Shown: in pieces, positions 22,030 through 30,544 of the stretch | Layout of the letters: each line of letters starts with the position of its first letter | How positions within the stretch are numbered: the stretch's first letter is position 1 | DNA from: Closterium sp. NIES-65 | Taxonomy: Eukaryota; Streptophyta; Zygnematophyceae; Desmidiales; Closteriaceae | Direction of reading: 5' to 3' | NCBI GenBank assembly: GCA_948144175.1 | Contig: CANXME010002096.1 | Location: forward strand, 1,488,001 to 1,552,000 | Length of the DNA stretch: 64,000 bases | The notes under the pieces: model-generated | The model's database searches: none | What the model was told of the DNA's origin: nothing | What the model saw: only the letters and a program-made list of their open reading frames with translations | Made by a program: the position numbers and the translations under genes

Positions 22030-22810
22030 TCAGCGACAGCTGCAGCAGTGGGAGACGAAGGAGGAGGAGGAGCAAAGGGAGGAAGGCACACCGATCACCC
22101 CCATACCCGCCACCCCACAGCAAGCGGCCCCCTCAGGTCGCCTCGACGGACGACGGGAAATGGGGGGGAGGGGAGAAAGGGGCCCACCACGGACCTGAGA
22201 GAGTCGCAGGTGGGGGGACGGGGCCGGGGCGGGGTCGCGAGTAGGGCGACGGGGCCGCGCGGGCGGCGACGAGGCCGCTACGGCAGCGACGGGGCCGCGC
22301 GGGCGGTGAAGGGGCCGTGGCGGGTGGGGAGGGGGTCGCTGCGGGCGGCGACGGGGCCGCACGGGCGGCGACAGGGCCGCTGCGGCGGCGACGGGGCCGC
22401 TCGGGCGGCGAAGGGGCCGCGGCGGGTGGGGACGGGGTCGCTGCGGGCGACGACGGGGCCGCACGCGACACCCCAGACCGTCGTAACATACGGGCGGGGG
22501 CCGCGCGCGGCTCCTCTGGGCGGCGCGACGGGGCAGAAAGGGGCCGCGCGCCGAAGGTGGCGGGGCCGCGACCGGAGTAGGGCGGCGGGGCCGCGACGGG
22601 TCCCCGTCGCCCGTCGCGACGCCTCCAGAGCGGGACGCGGCGAACGCCGCGAGGCAGACGCCCGCCGCGCGCCTCGGGGCGCACAGCGGGCAGAGAACCG
22701 CCGCGCGCCTCGGGGCGCACGGCGGGCAGAAAACCGCCGCGCGCCTCGGGGCGCACGGCGGGCAGAAAACCGCCGCGCGCCTCGGGGCGCACGGCGGGAG
22801 GAAAAAGTAG
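22030..22810 (-). repeat. GC-rich leader of element F with four hairpin repeats
   Basis: Units of ggcgacggggccgc (about 22240-22460), then a roughly 36-bp unit repeated four times at about 22660-22800. Each unit carries gcgcctcggggcgcac, which on the minus strand is GCGCC-CCGA-GGCGC. Frames through it are proline/arginine-rich artefacts of the repeat. Confidence 0.75.
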
Positions 22811-22876
22811 CAGCGGAAGCGAGGTGGGAACACACCCACAGGATCGATCCAAGGGGATCGACTTGCTCTGATAGCA

Positions 22877-23006
22877 TGTCAAAATTAGGAGGAAGAAAGA
22901 GGATTGAACTAGCAAGAATGAGGATACAAATAGCAAACCCTAGAAGGGTTGTACTCGCTTTAGAGCACCCCACTACAGGCTAGAACAATAAGATAATATT
23001 CTGACA
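22877..23006 (-). repeat. 5' LTR of element F (130 bp)
   Basis: Identical to the other LTR by eye. To its left the minus strand reads TGCTATCAGAGCAAGTC, the primer binding site, the same variant as in element B. Confidence 0.92.
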
Positions 23007-23188
23007 ATGCTTGCTTGCCTTTACTTTATCATGCTATTTCTAGCATAGGATAATTATATGCATGCATGAATTGCTTGATTTCCTAGGCTAGGTGGTTTCC
23101 TATATATAGCCTCGTGTTGTACCCAGGTGATCATTCAATTCAATTCAATTTGAATCATCTTTTCTGAGCTCGATCCCAGATCCTCACA
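23007..23188 (+). repeat. 3' LTR of gypsy element C, right part
   Basis: Resumes with the duplicated ATGCT and runs to CCTCACA. One substitution relative to the left LTR (gctaggtgg against gctaggtgc) is visible. Confidence 0.88.
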
Positions 23189-23193
23189 CCCGC

Positions 23194-23943
23194 CTCATGT
23201 TTCCGCTGCTACGTTTTTCCGGTCGCGCGCCTAGGGCGCGTGGCGATTTTCTCTTGTCCCGCCCCCAGTTGGCGTGTGACTCCTTCTCTGCCCGTCGCGC
23301 GCCCCGTGGCACGCGACGGTGCCCTAAACCTGCCCGTCGTGCGCCCCGTGGCACGCGACGGTGCCCTGCTCGTCGTGCGCCCCGAGACACACGACCGGGC
23401 CCTAAACTTAAACTTACCCGACGTGCGCCCCGTAGCACGCGATGGGCCTCTCTGCACTTGCTATCCCTGCAGCCGCCCCAGACGTATCTGCACCGACACA
23501 ATTTAGCCGCTCTGCGGCTTTCTTCCCGCCCACCCCCCCCTCCTTTGTCTCCTTGCAGCCGTGGGGAGGAGGGTATGGGGGTGGCGGGTGTTGGAGTGTT
23601 GGGTCGTCTCCTTCCCTTCCCCTCCTCCTCCTTTCGTTCCCACTGCTGCAGCTGCCGCTGGGGGGGAGGGTGTGAGGGTGTGGGGGAGCAGGGGGAGTGG
23701 CACCGGGGTGGCGGATGTGAGGCAACCAGCAGCCGTCCCTCCACCTCTCCTCTCTCCCCCCCCTTCTCTGCTGCTCCTGCAGCAGTGTGGGGGAGGGGAA
23801 GGAGGAGGGTGAGGAGATGGAGGGGGTGACCAGCTAGTGTCAACCCGCCTGCAGTTCCTGCTGTTGCTTGTTTATTATTTTGCATGTGTACACCTGCAGG
23901 TTGTATTCTGCACAAACTCCTGCTGTAGGCAGTTATGGGGGAG
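23194..23943 (+). other. Internal non-coding region of element B
   Basis: GC-rich, with short repeats around cgtcgcgcgcc / cgtggcacgcgacgg (about 23220-23450). These are inverted-repeat-like and resemble the leader hairpins of elements D, E and F. Long frames on both strands are proline/arginine/glycine-rich and match no family I know. I see no gene here. Confidence 0.6.
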
Positions 23944-24145
23944 TGTCAGAACTTATATTTGTAACTGCCCGTAGCTGTAGTTAGTGTAGTTATTATAAAC
24001 TTAGTTCGGTGGTGCACCTTCTTTGTTTCCTATGCTATATGTTCCTTGAAACCTATAGTGAAACCATTTCTTCCCAATTCTCTCGATCCTCACCCTTGGC
24101 ACAAAACTACTCGATATCCTACTTGGGCCTAGGCTCATCTCGATA
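23944..24145 (+). repeat. 3' LTR of element B (202 bp)
   Basis: Same start and end as the left LTR, with a few substitutions and a roughly 40-bp gap relative to it. It is followed directly by the target duplication ATTCC. Confidence 0.8.
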
Positions 24146-24150
24146 ATTCC

Positions 24151-24170
24151 TGCCTAGCATTCTGAGAGCA
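24151..24170 (+). repeat. 3' LTR of element A, right remainder
   Basis: Follows the right copy of the ATTCC duplication (24146-24150). The bases tgcctagcattct match the end of solo LTR S. I place the end at the CA of gagagca (24169-24170) by comparison with S; this end is uncertain by a few bases. Confidence 0.6.
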
Positions 24171-24235
24171 TCTGCTCCTATGCCACATGTTGGCTTCAGT
24201 GAAATTTACCAGCATCTGCATATCAACCACTCTTA
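24171..24235. other. Short stretch between element A and Harbinger element H
   Basis: About 65 bases between the LTR end of A and the TIR of H. Nothing recognisable, except TTA (24233-24235) as the probable Harbinger target duplication. Confidence 0.5.
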
Positions 24236-24288
24236 GAGCGTGTTCCTACGACCCCATATCAGGGGTACCTCGTATCAGGAATGGATTT
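24236..24288 (+). repeat. Left terminal inverted repeat of element H (53 bp)
   Basis: GAGCGTGTTCCTACGACCCC onward to ATGGATTT. A subterminal copy of cctcgtatcaggaatg recurs at about 24313-24328. Confidence 0.88.
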
Positions 24289-24701
24289 TTGCATGCAACA
24301 CGTTATAAAACACCTCGTATCAGGAATGTACCGAATTTGTGCACCAATCAAAAGGCTCGCATCACCTCGCACGGACGTGCCCATTGATCAGTGCATTGTA
24401 GAGACTGACGTGCAAACGTGAGGCCTGACGATGCGGGCGTCAATGATGCATGCTTTGCAGTAGGACGTGGCAGTCAGGCGCAACGCGGATTCGTGCCCAC
24501 TAAGCATACATTGCGCGAAATTTTGCAAATGTCGCGGCACGCGCCATAAGATCCCCCACGCACGTCCGACGATTCCTGATCCTAGCCAACCTCCTCCCCA
24601 CATGACCCTCTCAACCATCGTTTCCAGTGATCGGAGCATACAAAATTGGATGAAGACTTGCTTCCTACCAAATAGCTAGTAGATACCAAATAGCTACCAC
24701 T

Positions 24702-26015
24702 ATGGCCCGTAAGCGTAAAAACCAGTCAACCACGACTGAAGAGGCGCCATGGCACCCTGATGATCTTACGTGTGTGAAGTGGATGAAGGGTGAACTGGCG
24801 GATGGGAGGCTGACGGCGAGGCTCCTCCGAAATGTGAGACAGACGCCTGCGCAGTCCACCGCCAATCGTCAATCTAGCCCCGGCCCAAGCAACGTCAAAG
24901 CCCGTACCAACTACGACACGGATGACGACGACGAGGAAAATGACTCCGCCAATGAAGACCCTGCGACTGACTCCGATAATGAAGACCTTGTCGCCGCGTG
25001 GTCCGGCAATCCGGAATACAACGGCCCAGCTGAAGATCGCGCCACTTTTTCGCCCGGCGGCAGTAAGAATGGAGGCCCGTCCATTCGCGAGATGGCAAAA
25101 CGAAAGAACAAGGGGCTGGTGCAGACTACTGCGCATCGCGAGCCGGAGATCGAAGCAAGTCCGGGGAAAGGGCCGGGGTCGGAGTGGACACCGAAAGAAT
25201 CAACGATTCTTGTGGCGGCTCGATGGTTCACCAAAGACGAGCTGACTAAATTACGGGCAAGCAGGGATCACAATATTGGTTGCGGCTCATCGAGCACATT
25301 AAGCTGCGACACCCTGATTGGTGCAGAAATGTTACTGCGTGCTCCAACCAGTGGAAGCGCCTGAAAGCGCTTTGGAAGCAGATTGAACGGGGTGACTCTG
25401 CTTCCGGCGATGCGACGGTCATAAAACCCGCGTGGTGGGAGTGGATGGTACTTTATTATCAAGACACTGCAGCCGCCGAGCCGCACGCACTAGATGGTGG
25501 TGGAGCAGTGAACGTCACCGTGGATCCTGGAGTTACCGTCCCCAAGCCAGCCACCACCGATGCTACAACTACTACGGGTATGTATTATCTTGTCATTGCG
25601 TAATGTGTTCTCAAGGCATGCTCTTGGTTTAGATTATCCCTCTGCCATGTAACTTCATTTATTTCGACTCTAAGGTCCGTACAGTGCGATGCATCCATAT
25701 GGCACCCACATATTCCTGCACCCTTACTATGGTTCCCGCCTAGTTCGTAGCTCCCCTGCACGTCGCCGTATCAATGAGACTGCTACGATGGCTGCAGCTC
25801 AACTGCTGGCGAACACCTTCAAGCAATGCTCGCAGGAGGGCGTTGTGCAAATCACAGGGGTGATTCGCGAATGGATGGCGACTCAGCAGTCGCAGACGAA
25901 CCGGCCGCTCAATTTCAGAGGCGCGCGGGCAGATGATAGTTGGCCGAACAATAGGGATACTCAAGTTGGAGGCGGCGTCAATGACGGTGTGGAGGTGTGG
26001 CGTCGGACTGACGAC
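24702..26015 (+). pseudogene. Harbinger ORF1: Myb/SANT-like DNA-binding protein (frameshift; 3' end cut off by element G)
   Basis: Starts MARKRKNQSTTTEE at 24702, then an acidic stretch (DTDDDDEEND), then a Myb/trihelix-like domain: SEWTPKESTILVAARW, GKQGSQYWLRLIEHIK, CSNQWKRLKALWKQIERG. One G appears lost near 25255-25258, which shifts the frame between KLR and GKQGSQYW. A GT-AG intron fits at 25578-25674 (97 bp); the following exon continues GPYSAMHPYG and runs to WRRTDD. Element G interrupts the last codons; with G removed the frame ends at TAA 33990-33992. In this superfamily the Myb-like partner helps the nuclease bind ends and enter the nucleus; that role is inferred. Confidence 0.8.
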
Positions 26016-26358
26016 TGCTAGAAAGGCATAGTGCCAGCGTAGCGGAAACGTGTTTGTAGAAAAGAACAAGATAGAAATCTTGCATTGATCATTGAAAAGT
26101 AAAAGGATGACACAATGAGTACTCAATGATGTGACACAGCAGGGTATATATGCATCCAGCTACCCCTCCAGAATGACCCATTCACACCAATAATGGTGTA
26201 CCAATAATTGTACCCTCTACCCTCCAATAATGCTGACCTCCAATAATTCTGGCCCCTACAATAATTGTAGGACCTGGAAGCTTATAAAGAGGACTACACT
26301 AAAACCAAACAGCACACTGGTATACAGTATTCGTTATACTGTATTCGGATTTCCAACA
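26016..26358 (-). repeat. 3' LTR of element G (343 bp)
   Basis: TGCTAGAAAGGC to TTTCCAACA on plus. Contains runs of caataatggtgtaccaataattg and tataaagagg. Followed by ctcccccttgc, the polypurine tract on minus. Confidence 0.9.
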
Positions 26359-27345
26359 CTCCCCCTTGCTGTAGGTTTTAGTGAATCCGATTTCCTTGGA
26401 GGATGGGGTGGTCGAGGTGGTATACCACCACTAGGTAGGGGTGCGCCCAAACCAAGCTAGGGTTTGGTGGTGGCCAAGCTGCTCGTCACTGTAGCACCTT
26501 TCTCCCCCCAAGCCTTTGGTGCTTTCAAACTCCAACCAAACCTCCTCCCTTGATGTTTTCCAATCCCTCCTTCCACTGGCGACTTTCCAGATCTAGATAC
26601 AGCGCGTAGTGGCTGCTACTGAGGAAATAGTAGCAGCTCCATGACGAAATCTCCTCGTAACCATGGCGAAATGCGTAGATCGTCATGGCGGATTGCCCTT
26701 AGCGCACACCGAATTTCCGAAACCGTAGACTTGACTACACGCGATTGTCAGTGCTGCTGTCTTTTTCGCACGCCTCCTGTGCGACGACGCAAAACCGCAG
26801 TGGATGCGCGTCTGCGACCACTGCAGTTGCGGATGACGCGAATCGGTAGCAGATAACACAGGGTGTGCGGCTGGCGCGGAATTGCATTGGTGGGCGCACA
26901 CTTCGCGCGACAGTTTCTCCCCATGCTTTGGCAATCATGCCAAGTTTGCTCAAACTTCACCTATGTTGTCATGTGATGCTCCCCATACACTCCAGCCGGC
27001 ACACGGTAGCAGTCGGAGTTGCCGAACTCCATCAGCTAAAGAGTTGTGCATGCCGACGCACTCCAAGTATCCCAAACTCTGCACTCCACGTATGCAGAAA
27101 TGTCCACTCCAAGTATGCAGTGTTGTGCACTCCAAGAATGTAGCGCACTCCAAGTATGCAGAGTTGTGCACACCAGGTACGCAGTGCTCCCATGTATATT
27201 ATCCACTCTTCCCTCAGGTGGTACCGTTCATCTGCTGCAACCAATACCACAATACCACTGAAGCACGACGTATGACGACCGGTTGCATTCATTCTTCCTG
27301 CTCCCCCTGCCTATTTGGCAACCCTTGGTGAGTAGGTCTTCCCCT
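26359..27345 (-). other. 3' non-coding region of element G
   Basis: Between the left LTR and pogo element P. No retroviral domain in any frame. Holds a 23-bp minisatellite at 27059-27185 (listed separately). The short frames here are not supported. Confidence 0.6.
27059..27185 (+). repeat. 23-bp minisatellite in element G
   Basis: Six copies of a motif like CACTCCAAGTATGCAG start at 27059, 27082, 27105, 27128, 27146 and 27169, mostly 23 bases apart. Related single copies (cacaccaggtgtgcgga) recur in the gag-protease half of the same element at about 31031, 31076, 33506 and 33528. Confidence 0.7.
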
Positions 27346-27347
27346 TA

Positions 27348-27366
27348 CCGTCACCCCCCGGATATA
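27348..27366 (+). repeat. Left terminal inverted repeat of element P
   Basis: CCGTCACCCCCCGGATATA, preceded by TA. Confidence 0.92.
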
Positions 27367-27665
27367 AGCGCCACCCTAGGATAAGCGCCTGGCGCTTCTA
27401 ATTGGCATATGGCGCTTATATCCCCTCCTCGATTATAAGCGCATACCCTAGAGTCGTACGGATTATAACCGCATACCTGTACCTTACACATTATAACCGC
27501 CACTTTTTTAAATATTTTTTTTCTACAAACTTCACTAACCACATTAACAACTTTTATTTTCATCTAATTAAATACAAAGTCAGTTTATCTACAGTTTTTT
27601 CTAATTACAGTTCTAAATCTACCTACGAGTCTCACAGGCTACAGCAATTTCTAGATCTACGTAAT

Positions 27666-29933
27666 CTAGTCATCAGCTGCGGTAGGATCATCCGGGTCGG
27701 CCTCAGAGTCCGACTCTGGTTCTTCTACGTTGTTGCAGAAAAAGCCATCTGCTGCAATGTCGTCGTCGATGTCTATTTCGTCGCCCTCAAGCTCGTCGCG
27801 CCTGTGTTGCAGGCAGATCTTGTCCTGGGTCCCATCCAGGGCGTTACTAATGCCACAGGTGAGGAAAGCCCGTTGAATCAAGTCCCTGGGCACGGCCTTC
27901 CAAGCCGCTGATATCCACTTGAGCGTTAGCTCGGGTGGTGGCTTCTTGATGTTGCCTGCCATAAAATTTAAACAATCAAAAGTCAGCCACCGCTACAAAC
28001 TGATAAAGCAGCACAGGCATGGCCTGCCTCTCTCACCTTTCTTTGTCAAGGTGTCGACCCCCTCGCTCTCGAACCACTCCTGGTAGAGCTGTCGAACGGA
28101 TGCCTTGAAGGAGCGATTCACCGCGACGTCCAGAGGTTGAATCTCCGAGGTGCAGCCAGCTGGGATAACGGCAGGGACGATGTTCAGCTCCCCGAACTTC
28201 TTCTTCACCTCCGCAGTCAGGTGCCCGCGGTACGAATCCAAGACGAGCATCGCTTTGCGGGGCCTCACTCCAAACTTGGTGTGGACGAACGGCTTCACTG
28301 CCCCGTCGAGCCACTCAATGACTCCGTCCGCGTCCATCCAACCGTTGGGATGGACGGACACCGTAACATCTGCACAGCCACAAACGCACATACAACATCA
28401 GTAGACATTGAAAACAAAAAACATGCAGCAGTGGGTGTTAATGCTCACCTGAAGGGAAATCCCCTTTAGGCAGGGTCTTCCGTTTGAAGAAGACCCACGG
28501 CTTCAGCTTCTCACCGCTGGCAGTGCAGGCGAGCATCACCGTAACTCGCTCCTTCTGATAGCCGCCGCTGCGGATAGGCACAGAGCGCAGACCCACCTCC
28601 TCGACTGTGCGTTCGGCAGGCATCTCGAGCCACAGTGGTGTCTGGTCCGCGTTTATTATCCACTGCGGGTCAATCTTGTATTGGCGGCGGGTGTGACGCA
28701 CGAACTTCCAGAAATTCCTGACGTCAGTCTCGCAGTCTGGGAGTACGGGTGGGAGGGAAGGAGAGAAGACAGTATTAATGACGCGTTAAAATTCAACCGT
28801 GAAACATAAAGAGACAAACAACACAAAGCAGTACACATTAAACTGCAACCATTTCCCACAAACTCACTGGCAGCAAGCTTCTGGCCGACCCTGGTCTTCG
28901 CTCGGGTTGTCAGATTCCAACGGCGGCGAAACCGCTCAGTCCACCGCTGCGAGCCGGACCACTTTACCTGTGGGTGCAATTCTTTCATCACCTCATGCGA
29001 CCACTTCTGTAGGCGAGCGATCGAGACCGCGAGACATTTTTTACGGTGGGCAAGAAACCTCCTGTAGACTTCAGCTTCCATGTCGCGATACCACGAGCTC
29101 CTTCCGCGCCCATGAAGACGCTTGCGAGCAGCATGCGCGCCCTCCAGGTCAGCCTTCCGGGTCTTCCATTCTGCGAGTGACCTTCGGGAGATGCCGGTTT
29201 GGCGAGACATCTGCCGCACGCTCATGTGCCCGGACTCAAGCTTGAGAATCCACTGCAGTTTCTCCTGCGATGCGTAAGAGTGCCGCTTGTGACTTGAAGG
29301 CTTGTGCCTGGGGGAGGGAGGACGGGCATCGCGATTCTCGCGAGAAGGGTGGGGCCGTTTCTTATTGGGGGGGGGGAAGGTGGGAATAGGCAGGTGCTCT
29401 GGAAGACCGTCGGCAGCCCAAAACTCCACGTCATCCTCCGCACCAGCCGCGGATTCGTCCAACGGGCAATCAGCCGGGGCTCCCCAGCGTGGCGACGGTG
29501 CGGAGGAAGACGATGCGCCACCGGCGCGGTCGGGCTCGGACAGGTACGCGTCAAACGCCGAGTAGCCAGGAGGGAGGAGAAGCTGCAGGACCCCCTGACG
29601 TGGAGCACCAAACACAGGCGGGTCAGGAGGGGACGGAGGAGCTGGAGGAACCGGAGGCGCCGGGGGAGCGGGAGGTGCAGGAGGAGTTGGAGGAGTGGGA
29701 GGAACGGGAGGAGCTACTGGTTGACACGGAGGGACGGGCGCAGGGCGCGACTGCCATTGAGAGTAGTCACAGGTGTCTCGGCGGGTGTTTTCTCTGGCAG
29801 CAGGATGGCGGCGGAACAAGAAATGCGTGCGTGGAAGGCCCGCCATGGCCACGGCAGGCCAAACGAACAAAGAAACTGAAGGCAAAAGTCGAGAATGAGG
29901 GTTGTATGAAGCCCTCGCCCGAGACCCCTTCAT
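27666..29933 (-). CDS. Pogo-like transposase of element P (four exons, about 658 aa)
   Basis: Exons on minus: 29933-28868, 28736-28449, 28369-28037, 27955-27666; introns of 131, 79 and 81 bp, all GT-AG; the joined length is a multiple of three with no stop. The N-terminus is proline-rich; a helix-turn-helix region follows (MSVRQMSRQTGISRRSLAEW) and a CENPB-type region (RWTERFRRRWNLTTRAKT). The DDE_1 nuclease has three acidic residues: INADQTPLW, VLDSYRGHL, SEIQPLDVAVN. The C-terminal block LKWISAAWKAVP...CGISNALDG is typical of the DDE_1 family, followed by an acidic tail. It would cut the element out and insert it at TA. The start may be the internal MAGLPRTHF. Confidence 0.88.
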
Positions 29934-30402
29934 TTTCGCGGCCCGGCCTCCTCTGCGGGAAAAGGGTGGCCCCAGTCAAGATTCCCCGCAGAGGAGCTGA
30001 GCTGGGCAGCTCCTTGCCTCGGTGGCGGGGAATTTTGCTGTTGATGGGCACACCGTGGCTGAACCACGACGTGCCCACGATCGCATGCAACCCTGATTGG
30101 GCCGCTGTGATGCGAGGTACGTGTGCACTGGCATGGGCCAGGTTCACGTTCGATGAACCTGGCCTGGCCAACAAGGCGTGGAAGGCGTGAAGCCACGCCT
30201 TGTTGGCCGTTTCACGCGCAATGCATGCACAGTTTCGAACGTTCTCGACCCAGGTGAATCCGCCTTTGAGAATGCTTCGATTTGGTATATTTAAAAGCAA
30301 AATTCAATTTTGACAAATTATAAACGCCGGCGCTTATAAATTTACTATATTATAAGCCCACCCCCTCAAAAAAACATGTTATATTATAGCCCCTTATGGG
30401 GG

Positions 30403-30421
30403 TATATCCGGGGGGTGACGG
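30403..30421 (-). repeat. Right terminal inverted repeat of element P
   Basis: Exact reverse complement of the left 19 bp, followed by TA. Confidence 0.92.
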
Positions 30422-30544
30422 TATGCTTCTTGACTCCATGTCCCACACTTATGCCACCAGACATACTCCACACCCCACCTCCCGCCACCCATGTGCTTGT
30501 AGTGATCCGCGTACACAGCTACAAGCACATGAGTGAGTGTGGAG

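Larger units (their letters stand above)
21363..23006 (-). mobile_element. Element F: non-autonomous LTR element related to D/E
   Basis: Flanked by ATGCT (21358-21362 and 23007-23011). LTRs of 130 bp (21363-21492 and 22877-23006) are identical by eye. Next to the left LTR the plus-strand cacccccatagccaaagtgg and the following 3' block (agctcagggtggatcacaa) match D and E. The rest is a GC-rich leader. No gag or pol remains, so it looks like a deletion derivative mobilised by D/E-type enzymes. Inserted in the 3' LTR of gypsy C. Confidence 0.92.
1783..23188 (+). mobile_element. Element C: Ty3/gypsy chromovirus, degenerate, split by D and F
   Basis: Flanked by CCCGC (1778-1782 and 23189-23193). 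Left LTR 1783-1992; right LTR 21330-21362 plus 23007-23188. Both LTRs are 210 bp with about one difference by eye. The internal order is gag, protease, reverse transcriptase / RNase H, integrase, chromodomain, as in plant chromoviruses. Elements D (at 3288) and F (in the 3' LTR) are nested in it. The coding region has an in-frame deletion, a frameshift and stops, so this copy is not autonomous. Confidence 0.92.
1502..24145 (+). mobile_element. Element B: non-autonomous LTR retrotransposon (TRIM/LARD-like), split by gypsy element C
   Basis: Flanked by a 5-bp duplication ATTCC (1497-1501 and 24146-24150). Its own sequence is only 1502-1782 and 23194-24145, about 1.2 kb: two LTRs, a primer binding site, a GC-rich internal stretch and a polypurine tract (ggggga before 23944). 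No gag or pol is present, so it must depend on enzymes from another element. The orientation is plus. Confidence 0.85.
27348..30421 (-). mobile_element. Element P: complete pogo-like (Tc1/mariner superfamily) DNA transposon
   Basis: 3,074 bp with 19-bp perfect terminal inverted repeats starting CCGTCACCCCCCGGATATA (27348-27366; complement at 30403-30421) and a TA duplication (27346-27347 and 30422-30423). Subterminal tataagcgc motifs recur at both ends (27361-27500; 30320-30360) and may bind transposase. It carries one four-exon transposase gene with an unbroken spliced frame. Inserted in element G. It looks potentially active. Confidence 0.92.

Noticed and set aside
22030..22983. 230-310 codon frames in element F
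   Set aside because: Pure repeat translation (CAPRRAA-type units) with parallel frames on both strands; the element has no coding domain.
26359..27345. Search for integrase or RT remnants in the 3' part of element G
   Set aside because: No YVDD, HHCC or RNase H block in any frame, so the element is called gag-protease only.
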